64,000 bases of DNA, from positions 186,001 through 250,000 of the forward strand of contig JAWKSY010000004.1 of the NCBI GenBank assembly GCA_041402125.1, in the 5' to 3' direction. Positions 8,270 to 15,933 of the stretch are shown one piece after another. The notes under the pieces were generated by a model. It searched no databases. It worked only from the letters and a program-made list of their open reading frames with translations, and had not been told where the DNA came from. The stretch is from JAWKSY01 sp041402125. GTDB taxonomy: Bacteria; Planctomycetota; GCA-002687715; DRQF01. Position numbers and translations under genes: made by a program. The number at the start of each line of letters is the position of its first letter. Position 1 is the stretch's first letter.

Positions 8270-8610
8270 GCGAGATCCCTCCGTCTGCGGCGCGGTGGGG
8301 ACGCGACGCCGCCGCTCACGTCCTCGCGCGATGGGCGCGGAGCGGACCGGGTTCGCGTTTTCGAGGGGCGCTCCGGGTTCGAATCCCGCGCGCCGAGTCA
8401 ACCGCCGCGAACATTCTTACCGAGGCGACCGACAAGGTCCACCCTGCATGAACTCGACTTGCCTCGGGGCGGGGGTTAGATTCGGGGCGTCGCGGGGGTG
8501 ACCTCGCGACGACCGATCGCCGGAGACCGCGCCTCCCGTGTCCTGCGTGGACTCATTCGGGACGCCGGCACCACGATCGGCCGATGGACGTCGAATCCTG
8601 CGGTGTGCGT
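8270..8610. other. Non-coding stretch upstream of the L,D-transpeptidase
   Basis: About 340 bp between the transpeptidase start (minus) and the promoter of the small RNA candidate (plus). I see no credible protein. At 8366-8390 there is a tRNA-like T-arm (GGTTCGAATCC), but no complete tRNA can be folded around it. No clear promoter for the minus-strand gene could be picked. Confidence 0.5.
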
Positions 8611-8640
8611 TTATCAGGGCCGCGATCTCAGCCCTATAAC
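8611..8640 (+). promoter_or_regulatory. Predicted sigma-70-type promoter of the small RNA candidate
   Basis: TTATCA (8611-8616), an 18-bp spacer and TATAAC (8635-8640). The -10 box matches the consensus at five of six positions and the -35 box at four of six. The 18-bp spacer is the same as in the other promoters read in this window (pilB and the lipoprotein). The predicted RNA start is at about 8647. Confidence 0.5.
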
Positions 8641-8646
8641 GAACAC

Positions 8647-8810
8647 CCCCGGGCGAGCGACCTCGGGTACGCGTAGGGCCCCGGCAAGGGGAACACGGCG
8701 GCCCGGGCGAGGCGCCCACCTCGAACACGGGTGACCAGATCCATCCCTGGACGGCACCGGCGGGGCGACGGCTCATCCTCACCATCCACTTCGGTGGGTG
8801 GTTTTTTTTT
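8647..8810 (+). ncRNA. Unidentified structured small RNA candidate, about 160 nt
   Basis: There is no open frame of protein character here, but a good promoter lies at 8611-8640 and a textbook intrinsic terminator at 8782-8810. The interval holds several short self-complementary segments (for example CCCC..GGGG at about 8682, GGGCG..CGCCC at about 8710, CCAG..CTGG at about 8740). Size and isolation resemble housekeeping RNAs such as 6S. I could not find the conserved core of SRP RNA (no GGAAG..AGCAGCC loop), nor a tmRNA tag, so no family is assigned. It is convergent with rnpB, the two terminators lying about 15 bp apart. Confidence 0.4.
8782..8810 (+). terminator. Intrinsic terminator of the small RNA candidate
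   Basis: An 8-bp stem CCATCCAC/GTGGGTGG (one G-T pair) closed by a TTCG tetraloop and followed by about nine Ts. It is the strongest classical terminator in the window, and it reads on the plus strand only. Confidence 0.85.
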
Positions 8811-8824
8811 GGCCGCGCGCGAGA

Positions 8825-8859
8825 GGAAAAGGTGGGAAGGCCGCCCTCGCGACCTTCCC
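8825..8859 (-). terminator. Intrinsic terminator of rnpB
   Basis: On the minus strand GGGAAGG...CCTTCCC (8834-8859, with an internal CGC/GCG extension) is followed by ACCTTTTCC. It lies just after the rnpB 3' end. Confidence 0.7.
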
Positions 8860-8860
8860 C

Positions 8861-9240
8861 GGGGCGATCGGTAAGCCGGGTCCTGTTCCCCGAGGGGGGC
8901 GGCGCCCATTTATCTGGGACGGCGCTCGCGCGCCGTCTCGAACGACCTACCCGGGAGTCGAGGACTGCGGGCCGCAATCCGGGGCCGGAGCCCCTCCTCC
9001 CCTATTTGGTCTTTCTCCGGATGGGGTTTGCCGTGCCCGACGTGTCACCACGCCGGCGGTGAGCTCTTACCTCACCGTTTCACCCTTACCTGATCCGCCC
9101 CGAGGGGCGGCCATCGGCGGTCTGCTCTCTGTTGCACTTTCCGTGGCCTTGCGGCCCGTGGGCGTTACCCACCATCCTGCCCTGCGGAGCCCGGACTTTC
9201 CTCGGCGCGACGAGCGCGACGCGGACGCCTCGATCTCCCC
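8861..9240 (-). ncRNA. rnpB: RNase P RNA, bacterial type A
   Basis: This is the catalytic RNA of RNase P, which matures tRNA 5' ends. On the minus strand the conserved 5' core GAGGAAAGTCCGGGCTCC is present at 9187-9204. It is followed by a CAGGATGGTGGGTAACGCCC region (P3/P4 vicinity), later by GGTGAAACGGTGAGGTAAGAG, CAGATAAATGGGCGCC and the 3' element GACCCGGCTTAC. The ends were set by helix P1: 5' GGGGAGATCG (9231-9240) pairs with 3' CGATCGCCCC (8861-8870) with one mismatch. The length of about 380 nt fits type A. It follows the PaaK-like gene, from which it is separated by its own promoter. Confidence 0.95.
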
Positions 9241-9245
9241 GCGGC

Positions 9246-9273
9246 ATTATCGGAAGCAGTAGGCGGGCTTCAA
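9246..9273 (-). promoter_or_regulatory. Predicted rnpB promoter overlapping the upstream stop codon
   Basis: On the minus strand TTGAAG (9268-9273), a 16-bp spacer and GATAAT (9246-9251), five bases before the mature 5' end of rnpB at 9240. The TGA stop of the PaaK-like gene (9270-9272) lies inside the -35 box. Confidence 0.65.
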
Positions 9274-10625
9274 CGCGATGTCTCGAGTTCCGAGACGATC
9301 GGGCGGTGCTTGCCGGAGGGCAGCGGCGGGATCTCGGGAACGAGCTCGACGACGACGCCCACCCGCGGCCCCAGCACCTGACGGACGCCGGCCTCGATGG
9401 GCGGTCGGAGGTCCTCCGCCCGGGCCCCCTCGCGGGGCACCACCCGGACCACGACCTCGTCGAGCTCGCGCTGCACGACCTGGAATCGGTCCACGCCCGG
9501 CAGGACGCGCAGGACGTAGATGACGCCCAGACCGTGGACGCGGTTGCCGTCCGGCGTGAGCAGCATGTCGGTGACCCGCCCTCCCAGCTCCCCGAGGAGC
9601 GGCAGGGATCGGCCGCAGGGACAGGGGTCCGGGAGCCGGCTCGCGCGGTCGCCGAGCTTGTAGCGGATGACGGGGAATCCGAAGGACCAGAGATTGGTCA
9701 CGGCCACGGTCCCGACCTCGCCGTCCGGCCGCGGACGGTCGTCCTCGTCGAGGATCTCGACGTGGGTGGTGTCGACCGCGAGGTGCAGCCCGCCGGAGGG
9801 GCACTCCTGCGCGAGGTAGCCGCCGTCACGACAGCCGTACTCGTTCGCGACGCCGCATCCGAAGACGCGCGCGATGCGATCGCGCTGATCGGGAAAGAGC
9901 GTCTCCGCCGTCGTGACCGCGACCTTGAGTCCGAGCTCGTGCAGATCCTCGCCGCGCTGCTCGAGGAAGGCCGCGTAACGGTCGAGGACGCTCGCGTAGC
10001 CGTAGACGTAGTCCGTCCCGTGGTCCCGGAAGGCGGCGCGGAATCCCGCCATGTCCTCGTCGGAGAGATGGAAGGCGGAGAGGAGCCGGAAGTTCAGGAG
10101 CCGGTCCTTCCAGATCCGGAATCGATCCTGAGCGCCGAGTTCGATCGGCGAGCCCCAGAGATCCATCTGGCGGTCGCCCGTCGTCACGCCCCACCACTCG
10201 CGGCACCGGGCCTTGGCGGCGAGCTGCGAGGCCTCGCGCTCCTTGTCCGAGTAGAAGATCAGCGGGACGCCCGACGACCCGCCGGTCTCGAGCCGGAAGA
10301 CGCGGTCGCGGCGGTCCTCCGCCACGAGGTCCTCGAGATGCTCGCGGATGAAGGCCTTGTCGGTGACCGGCAGCGCCGCGAGGTCCGCGCGACCGCGGAA
10401 GGCCGCGACGTCGAAGCCCTCGCGTCGGGCCCACTCGCGCCAGAAGGGCGTCCGCGTCACGGCGTGGCCGACGAGATCCCGGAGCCGGCGATCGATGAGT
10501 GCGTCCCGCGCCGCCGGATCCAGCGACTCGGTGCGGCGGAAGTCGCGCAGGAAGGCGCAGGTCGGGCGGCCCCGGAGCCGCTCGTGCAGGGGGTGGAGGA
10601 CGCTTCGGACGAACCAGCGATTCAC
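9270..10625 (-). CDS. PaaK/CapK-like adenylate-forming enzyme (phenylacetate-CoA ligase family)
   Basis: A 451-residue protein of the phenylacetate-CoA ligase/CapK/F390-synthetase branch of adenylating enzymes. The phosphate-binding motif is ETGGSSGVPLIFY at about residue 115. GCGVANEYGCRDGGYLAQEC supplies the Y-G-(C/S)-R/T-E type motif, GTVAVTNLWSFGFPVIRYKLGD is the family's GxxVxTxLxNxxxPxIRY(E/K)xGD region, and CPCGRSLPLLGELGGR the Cys-rich follow-up. Proteins of this subfamily often act in capsule or surface-polymer assembly, and the substrate cannot be told here. It lies 40 bp downstream of the zinc-ribbon gene, at the end of the rpoD string. Its stop codon overlaps the rnpB promoter. 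Confidence 0.85.
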   Translation of the reverse strand: MNRWFVRSVLHPLHERLRGRPTCAFLRDFRRTESLDPAARDALIDRRLRDLVGHAVTRTPFWREWARREGFDVAAFRGRADLAALPVTDKAFIREHLEDLVAEDRRDRVFRLETGGSSGVPLIFYSDKEREASQLAAKARCREWWGVTTGDRQMDLWGSPIELGAQDRFRIWKDRLLNFRLLSAFHLSDEDMAGFRAAFRDHGTDYVYGYASVLDRYAAFLEQRGEDLHELGLKVAVTTAETLFPDQRDRIARVFGCGVANEYGCRDGGYLAQECPSGGLHLAVDTTHVEILDEDDRPRPDGEVGTVAVTNLWSFGFPVIRYKLGDRASRLPDPCPCGRSLPLLGELGGRVTDMLLTPDGNRVHGLGVIYVLRVLPGVDRFQVVQRELDEVVVRVVPREGARAEDLRPPIEAGVRQVLGPRVGVVVELVPEIPPLPSGKHRPIVSELETSR

Positions 10626-10665
10626 GGCGGCGAGGATCCCCGGGGCATCACCGGACGCGGGGCCT

Positions 10666-11424
10666 TCAGCCCTCGAGCGAACGGCTCAGGTACAGGATGC
10701 GATCGCAGTAGGGACACTGGGTCAGCTTGCCCGCCATCACCGCGCCGACGATCTGGGTCCGCGCCTCGGTGAAGCAGCCGCCGCAGGTGTTGCCCTCGAG
10801 GCGCAGGGGCGCCGCTCCCACCCCGTCGTGGCGCTTCGCGACCTCCTCGTAGAGCTCGACGAGGGAGTTCGGCAGCGACGCCGCCACGCCGTCACGTTCG
10901 GTGCGCTTCGCGGCGATCTGGGTCTCGAGTCGGGCGAGATCGGCGGCGATCTTGTCCTCGACCTTCTTGACGACCTCGGCGAGCTCGTCGCGTCGCTCGA
11001 TCTCGTTCGCGAGCTTCTCGCCCAGCTCGTCCAGGGCCATCATCAGCTCGATGGCCTTGTCCTGGTGGTCGGAGAGCGACTGCTTGCGGTCGGCGATCTG
11101 CTTCTTCATCCGCTCGAACTCGTCGTTCGACTTCAGGCTGAAGAGCTGGCCCTCGAGCTTCGTGATCTCGGCCTCGAGCGACTCGGCGGAGAGGTTCTTC
11201 CCGTCGATCGCCTTCTTCGTCGACTTGAGCAGGTCACGGAGCGATCCGCACGCCGCCTCCTGCGCGTCGAGATCCCGACGTCGGGCGGCGAGTTCACCGG
11301 GCTTGCCCCGGCGACGGCCCTCGAGTTCCGCGAGCTCCTCGTCGAGCCGCTGCAGGGTCACCAGCCCCACGAGCGTGGCGCCTCCCAGAGTCTCGATCTC
11401 GGGGTCCTGACCTGGCTGCGACAT
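10666..11424 (-). CDS. Zinc-ribbon coiled-coil protein (DUF164/C4-type family)
   Basis: A 252-residue protein that is almost all long alpha-helical coiled coil (about residues 20-200) with a C-terminal zinc ribbon. The four ligands are in NTCGGCF and QCPYCDR. The family is widespread and poorly understood; chlamydial members have been linked to nucleic-acid binding. It sits between rpoD and the PaaK-like gene. A strong hairpin (11458-11484) separates it from rpoD, so its expression may be uncoupled from the upstream operon. Confidence 0.85.
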   Translation of the reverse strand: MSQPGQDPEIETLGGATLVGLVTLQRLDEELAELEGRRRGKPGELAARRRDLDAQEAACGSLRDLLKSTKKAIDGKNLSAESLEAEITKLEGQLFSLKSNDEFERMKKQIADRKQSLSDHQDKAIELMMALDELGEKLANEIERRDELAEVVKKVEDKIAADLARLETQIAAKRTERDGVAASLPNSLVELYEEVAKRHDGVGAAPLRLEGNTCGGCFTEARTQIVGAVMAGKLTQCPYCDRILYLSRSLEG

Positions 11425-11457
11425 CGGACTCGGGCCTCCTGGATGGCCGGATACACC

Positions 11458-11484
11458 GAGGGCCCGGGTCGGCCCCGGGCCCTC
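11458..11484 (-). terminator. Hairpin after rpoD (terminator or attenuator)
   Basis: GAGGGCCCGGG and CCCGGGCCCTC form an 11-bp perfect stem with a 5-nt loop, starting five bases after the rpoD stop. No T-run follows, so it may be a partial terminator or an mRNA 3'-end stabiliser. Confidence 0.5.
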
Positions 11485-11488
11485 GCGA

Positions 11489-13102
11489 TCACATCCCGCT
11501 CGATTCGAGGAAGCCGGCCAGCTTCCTCGCTCGAATCGGGTGCTGCAACTTCATCACCGCCTTGGCTTCGATCTGGCGGACGCGCTCGCGCGTCACCTTG
11601 AAGATCCGGCCCACCTCCTCGAGCGTGTAGGTGTAGCCGTCGCCGATGCCGTAGCGGAGCTTGATGATCTCGCGCTCGCGGTAGTTGAGCGTCTGGAGGA
11701 TCTCCTTGATCCGATCCTTGAGCATCTTGTGGGTCGCCGAGGTGACGGGCGATTCGGCGCCCTCGTCCTCGATGAACTCCCCGAAGTAGGAATCCTCCGA
11801 GTCGCCGACCGGTCGGTCGAGCGAGATCGGGTGCTTCGAGATGTTCATGACGCGCTTCGCTTCCTCGAGCGAGACGCCGGCGGCGTCGGCCACCTCCTCG
11901 ATGCTCGGCTCGCGCCCCTCCTGCTGCAGCAGCTTCTTCTGCACGTTCCGCAGCTTGCTCATGGTCTCGATCATGTGGACCGGGATGCGGATGGTCCGCG
12001 CCTGGTCCGCGATCGATCGGGTGATGGCCTGGCGGATCCACCAGGTGGCGTAGGTCGAGAACTTGTAGCCGCGACGGTACTCGTACTTCTCGACCGCCTT
12101 CATCAGGCCGGTGTTCCCCTCCTGGATGAGGTCCAGGAAGGTCAGGCCGCGGTTGCGGTACTTCTTCGCGATCGACACGACGAGGCGGAGGTTGCCGCTC
12201 GACAGCGAGCGCTTCGCGTCCTCGTAGCGATCGAAGTAGTTCTTCACCTGCTCGAGTCGTCGCCGCAGCTCGGACGGCGTCTCGCCGATCTCGATCTGGC
12301 GGGCGAGGAGGGCCTCCTCGAGACGGCGTCGCGTCTCCTTGTCCTCCGGCGGCAGCTCCGCGAGTTCGCGCTGGAGCTGGTCGAGTTCGTGGAAGGCCTC
12401 GTAGACCTGGTCCATCATCGGACGGACCTTCTTGATCTGCAGACCGAGCTCCTCGAGGAGGAGCACCGCCTTCTTCCGGCGGGCGCGCACGCGGCGCCGC
12501 ACGTCCACGAGGTTCTTCTTCGCGACCTTGCCCTCGATGAGCGCGCGGATCTCGTCGGCGTTGACCTCGAGCAGCTTGCGAACGGTGGCGATGTTCTCGG
12601 GCAGGCGATCCGAGATGTCCTGCTTGTCCACCTCGCCGACCTTCAGGGTGCGGTCGAAGGCGAGCTGGCCCTCCTGGACGTCCTCGAAGATCTTCACCGC
12701 GCGTCGCGCGGCATGCGCGCACTCGAGCAGCTTCTTGCGGAAGAGCTTGCGGGTCAGCTCGATCTTCTTCGCGTAGGCGATCTCCTGGGCGCGGGTGAGC
12801 AGCGGGATCTCGCCCATCTGCGTCAGGTACATCCGCACCGGATCGTCGATCCGCTCGGAGGTCGAGCCGGTGCCGCGCTTCTCGTCGTCGCCGCCGCTCC
12901 CGTCGTCACTGCGACGGTCCTCGGCGTCCTCCTCGTCGATGACGTCGACTCCCTCGTCGTTCAGACGCAGGAGGATGGCCTCGATCTTGTCGGAGGCGAC
13001 GACGTCGGAGGGCAGTACGCGGTTGATCTTCTCGTACGTGACGTAGCCGAGCTTCTTGCCCTCGGATACGAGCGCATCGACCTCGGAGTCCAGTTCCTTC
13101 AT
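11489..13102 (-). CDS. rpoD: Primary RNA polymerase sigma factor (RpoD, sigma-70)
   Basis: A 537-residue group 1 sigma factor. Region 1.1 is at about residues 1-60, followed by an acidic linker. Region 1.2 contains DPVRMYLTQMGEIPLLTRAQ (about 87-106). A non-conserved helical region lies at about 120-295. Region 2 has NLRLVVSIAKKYRNRGLTFL, DLIQEGNTGLMKAVEKYEYR and RGYKFSTYATWWIRQAITRS (about 304-363). Region 3 follows from about 375, and region 4.2 ends with TLEEVGRIFKVTRERVRQIE (about 493-512). It directs transcription of housekeeping promoters, consistent with the TTGAxx/TAxAAT boxes seen in this window. It lies downstream of dnaG (118-bp gap), the classical macromolecular-synthesis pairing. 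Confidence 0.97.
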   Translation of the reverse strand: MKELDSEVDALVSEGKKLGYVTYEKINRVLPSDVVASDKIEAILLRLNDEGVDVIDEEDAEDRRSDDGSGGDDEKRGTGSTSERIDDPVRMYLTQMGEIPLLTRAQEIAYAKKIELTRKLFRKKLLECAHAARRAVKIFEDVQEGQLAFDRTLKVGEVDKQDISDRLPENIATVRKLLEVNADEIRALIEGKVAKKNLVDVRRRVRARRKKAVLLLEELGLQIKKVRPMMDQVYEAFHELDQLQRELAELPPEDKETRRRLEEALLARQIEIGETPSELRRRLEQVKNYFDRYEDAKRSLSSGNLRLVVSIAKKYRNRGLTFLDLIQEGNTGLMKAVEKYEYRRGYKFSTYATWWIRQAITRSIADQARTIRIPVHMIETMSKLRNVQKKLLQQEGREPSIEEVADAAGVSLEEAKRVMNISKHPISLDRPVGDSEDSYFGEFIEDEGAESPVTSATHKMLKDRIKEILQTLNYREREIIKLRYGIGDGYTYTLEEVGRIFKVTRERVRQIEAKAVMKLQHPIRARKLAGFLESSGM

Positions 13103-13220
13103 CCGTCCCCCACCCCGTCACGATGGCCTGTCTTGCGACTGATCTTGTACGAAGAGCGCCGTTTTCCGGCAACCCGACGAGTTTCGCGTCCGCGGCCGAA
13201 GACCCGCTGAGGCATCGACT

Positions 13221-15020
13221 TCAGTCCCCGGGCGACTTGAGCTTGCGGCGCCGGATCTGGTCGGCGAGCCGCTGGAAATCGAGTTCGGGATCGGCGCTCC
13301 GCTTGAGGGCCTCGAGCTCCCGGTCACGCCGGCACTCCGTCAGGTAGCGGAGGGCGTCCAGGAAGGCCGCCTCCTCGACCTTCGGGTCGCGCTCCTCGCC
13401 TTCCTCGTCGGGCAGGAGGCGCGAGAGTTCGGCGCGCTCCCGGGTTCCCTCGAAGCGGTCGAGCAGGGCGAGCGGGTCCGCGGCTCCGGCCACCGACTCC
13501 CAGGCCCGGAACACGTCCCGGTGGAAGGGGGTCAGGAAGTCCTCCCCGAGGAGCGGCTCGCCCGCGATCCGCCGGCCGGCGATCAGGCCGCGGAGGACCG
13601 CGCGCTCGGCGCGGAGCTGGGCCGGCTTCAGCCGGAGCGGGGGCTCCGGCGCCGCGGGCTCCCCGGCCTCGAATCCGGCGGGCAAACCCTCCGAAGCGGC
13701 CGACTTGCGACGGGGCGCCCGGAGGCGGAGCAGCCGTCCCTCGAGGTCGGCGCGCCCGATGGCGAGGGCGGCGGCCACTCCCTCGAGGGCCAGGCCCCGC
13801 TTCACCGGGTTGGCGATCTCCGCCACCATCCGGAGGAGCTCGTCGGCGGCGGCGACCCGGCCGTCGAGCCCGCCCAGATCGTGGCGGGCCCGGACCTCCC
13901 CGATCGCGAACTGGAGGAAGTCGCGCGCGTCCTCGCGGATGGCCGTCAGCCCCTCCGGGCCGCGCTCGGCGAGGAAGTCGCAGGGGTCCTGCCCCCCCGG
14001 GAGGACGGAAACCCGCAATCCGAGATCGGCCGCCGCGAAGACCTCGGCGCCCCGCTCGGCCGCCTTGCGGCCCGCGGCGTCGCCGTCGAAGACGAGGACG
14101 ACCTCGCGGGTGTAGCGGGCGAGGACCCGGGCGTGCTCCTCGGTCAGGGCCGTCCCGAGGGTCGCCACGGCGTTCCGGCCGCCGACCTCGGCCGCGCGGA
14201 TGACGTCGGTGTAGCCCTCCATGACCATCACCGGCTCGTCCCGGAGCTCGCGGAGCCGCTCGATCCCGTAAAGCGACCGACGCTTCGAGAAGAGCAGCGT
14301 TTCCGGCGAGTTCAGGTACTTGGGCTCGCTCCCGTCGAGAGAGCGGGCCCCGAAGGCGATCACGCGGTCGAGCCCGTCCCGGATCGGGAAGACGAGGCGA
14401 TCCCGGAACCGGTCGTAGATCCCCCGGCCTCCCTCGCGACTGGCCGCGAGGCCGGAGTCGACGAGGAGCCCCTCGGGGATCCCCTTGCGGCGGGCGGCCC
14501 CGACGAGCTGGTCCCAGCCGCCGGGGGCGTAGCCGATCCCGAACTCCTCCCGCGAGGCCTCGGTGATCCCGCGGCGGTCGAGGTAGGCGCGGCATCCCTC
14601 GCCGTCCGGCGCGGCCAGGCGCCGTCGGAAGAACTCCGCCGCCCAGCGATGGACGCGGACGAGGTCGCTCTTGCTCCAACCCGCCTCCTCGGGCGCCTCG
14701 CGCCCCTCCGGCGTCTCGTAGTCGAGCGTGATGCCGTGGCGCTCGGCCAGGAGCTCGACCGCCTCGCGGAAGTCGACGCGATCCATGTGCATCACGAAGT
14801 CGAAGACCGAGCCCTTCGCGCCGCAGGCGAAGCAGCGGTAGGTGCCGAACTTCGGGGAGACGTTGAGGCTGGGGTCGTGGTCGTCGTGGAAGGGACAGAC
14901 GCCGAGGAAGCTCTGGCCGCTGCGCTTGAGCTGCATGTATCCCGAGACGACCTCGACGATGTCGACGATCTCGCGCACGCGCGAGATCGAGTCCTCCCGG
15001 ATCTTGCCGCGACCGACCAT
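13221..15020 (-). CDS. dnaG: DNA primase DnaG
   Basis: A 599-residue primase that lays RNA primers at the replication fork. The N-terminal CHC2 zinc finger has ligands C42, H45, C63 and C66 (CPFHDDHDPS, then YRCFACG). The catalytic core contains GYAPGGWDQL and KYLNSPETLLFSKRRSLYG. The TOPRIM motifs are VMVMEGYTDVIRA (catalytic Glu) and VVLVFDGDAAGRKAAER (DxD-like). The C-terminal domain that contacts the helicase is present but divergent (about residues 450-599). It lies four bases after rsmA and is followed by rpoD. Confidence 0.96.
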   Translation of the reverse strand: MVGRGKIREDSISRVREIVDIVEVVSGYMQLKRSGQSFLGVCPFHDDHDPSLNVSPKFGTYRCFACGAKGSVFDFVMHMDRVDFREAVELLAERHGITLDYETPEGREAPEEAGWSKSDLVRVHRWAAEFFRRRLAAPDGEGCRAYLDRRGITEASREEFGIGYAPGGWDQLVGAARRKGIPEGLLVDSGLAASREGGRGIYDRFRDRLVFPIRDGLDRVIAFGARSLDGSEPKYLNSPETLLFSKRRSLYGIERLRELRDEPVMVMEGYTDVIRAAEVGGRNAVATLGTALTEEHARVLARYTREVVLVFDGDAAGRKAAERGAEVFAAADLGLRVSVLPGGQDPCDFLAERGPEGLTAIREDARDFLQFAIGEVRARHDLGGLDGRVAAADELLRMVAEIANPVKRGLALEGVAAALAIGRADLEGRLLRLRAPRRKSAASEGLPAGFEAGEPAAPEPPLRLKPAQLRAERAVLRGLIAGRRIAGEPLLGEDFLTPFHRDVFRAWESVAGAADPLALLDRFEGTRERAELSRLLPDEEGEERDPKVEEAAFLDALRYLTECRRDRELEALKRSADPELDFQRLADQIRRRKLKSPGD

Positions 15021-15024
15021 GCGA

Positions 15025-15933
15025 TCAGCTCCGCCCGGCGTGACGCGACACCGCCCGGTCGAGGGCGAGGAATCGCTCGGGCGCGAGGCTCTCGGCCCGC
15101 TCCTTGCCCTCGAGTTCCACCGCCTCCAGGACGGCGGCGAGCGCCCGGTCTCCGAGGGGACCGCCCATCTCGGAGGGGAGCTTGCGGAGCGCGCTCGAAA
15201 TCGCCTTGCGGCGCTCTCCGAAGAGGTGACGGACGAGCGCGTAGGCGCGGATCGCCGCGGTGGCGTCGCCGTCGCGGGCGCGGGAGACGACGACCGAGGA
15301 GTCCACCTGGGGCTTCGGCCAGAAGATGTCGCGGCCGAGCGTGCGCTCGATCCGGGTCTCGGTGAGGAGCGAGAACAGGATCGTGAGCGCCGAGTAGTCC
15401 TTCGACCCCGGCTCGGCGACGAGGTTCCGCGCGAGCTCCTTCTGCACGAGCAGGACCATGAGATCCGGCGGACCGAAGCGCACGAAGAGCGAGCTCAGGA
15501 AGGGCGTCGACACGTTGTAGGGCAGGTTGGCGACGACCTTGAACGCACGCACCTGCGAATCGGCGAGCGCGACCTGGATCCGCTCGCAGACCTCGGGCGA
15601 CAGCGAGGTCTTCGTCGCCATGACGTCGGCGTGGACGAGGCGGATGTTCGGGCGGTGTCCGAGCAGGTCGCGGGCGAGGCCGTAGAGACCGGCGTCGATC
15701 TCGACCGTCACGACCTCGCGCACGATGTCGGAGAGACGACGCGTCAGATTCCCCGGGCCGGTGCCGACCTCGAGGACGAGGTCGTCCGGCGAGAGCTCGC
15801 CGAGCCGGGCGATGACGTCGAGGAGGCGCGGCTCGATGAGGAAGTGCTGGCCGAATCGCTTCGTGGGCGCGAGGCCCCGGGCCTTCAAGGTCTCGCGAAG
15901 CTCGCGCGCCGTCTCGGGAAAGGCCTCGCTCAT
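15025..15933 (-). CDS. rsmA: 16S rRNA dimethyladenosine transferase RsmA (KsgA)
   Basis: A 302-residue SAM-dependent methyltransferase that dimethylates the two adjacent adenosines near the 16S rRNA 3' end. Visible features are the N-terminal KRFGQHFL, SAM motif I VLEVGTGPGNLTRRL, the acidic VTVEIDAGLY, and the catalytic NLPY motif in VVANLPYNVSTPFLSSLF. The WPKPQVDSSVV stretch is diagnostic for the family. ATG 15933 was chosen because it overlaps the stop of the FGE-like gene (ATGA). It is followed at four bases by dnaG. Confidence 0.95.
   Translation of the reverse strand: MSEAFPETARELRETLKARGLAPTKRFGQHFLIEPRLLDVIARLGELSPDDLVLEVGTGPGNLTRRLSDIVREVVTVEIDAGLYGLARDLLGHRPNIRLVHADVMATKTSLSPEVCERIQVALADSQVRAFKVVANLPYNVSTPFLSSLFVRFGPPDLMVLLVQKELARNLVAEPGSKDYSALTILFSLLTETRIERTLGRDIFWPKPQVDSSVVVSRARDGDATAAIRAYALVRHLFGERRKAISSALRKLPSEMGGPLGDRALAAVLEAVELEGKERAESLAPERFLALDRAVSRHAGRS

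Noticed and set aside
8334..8396. tRNA-like segment with a GGTTCGAATCC T-arm
   Set aside because: The T-loop, a possible D-arm and GGCGCG/CGCGCC ends are present, but the T-stem has only four pairs, no anticodon arm fits and the total is about 61 nt with no CCA. At best it is a tRNA remnant; more likely chance in GC-rich DNA.
8586..8603. GGATTCGACG on the minus strand, resembling the tmRNA 5' core
   Set aside because: No tag-peptide reading frame and no matching tRNA-like 3' half in the right place, so not tmRNA.
8498..9262. Several open frames across the rnpB and small RNA region
   Set aside because: They overlap the RNase P RNA core and structured non-coding sequence, have no family-like content and no ribosome sites.
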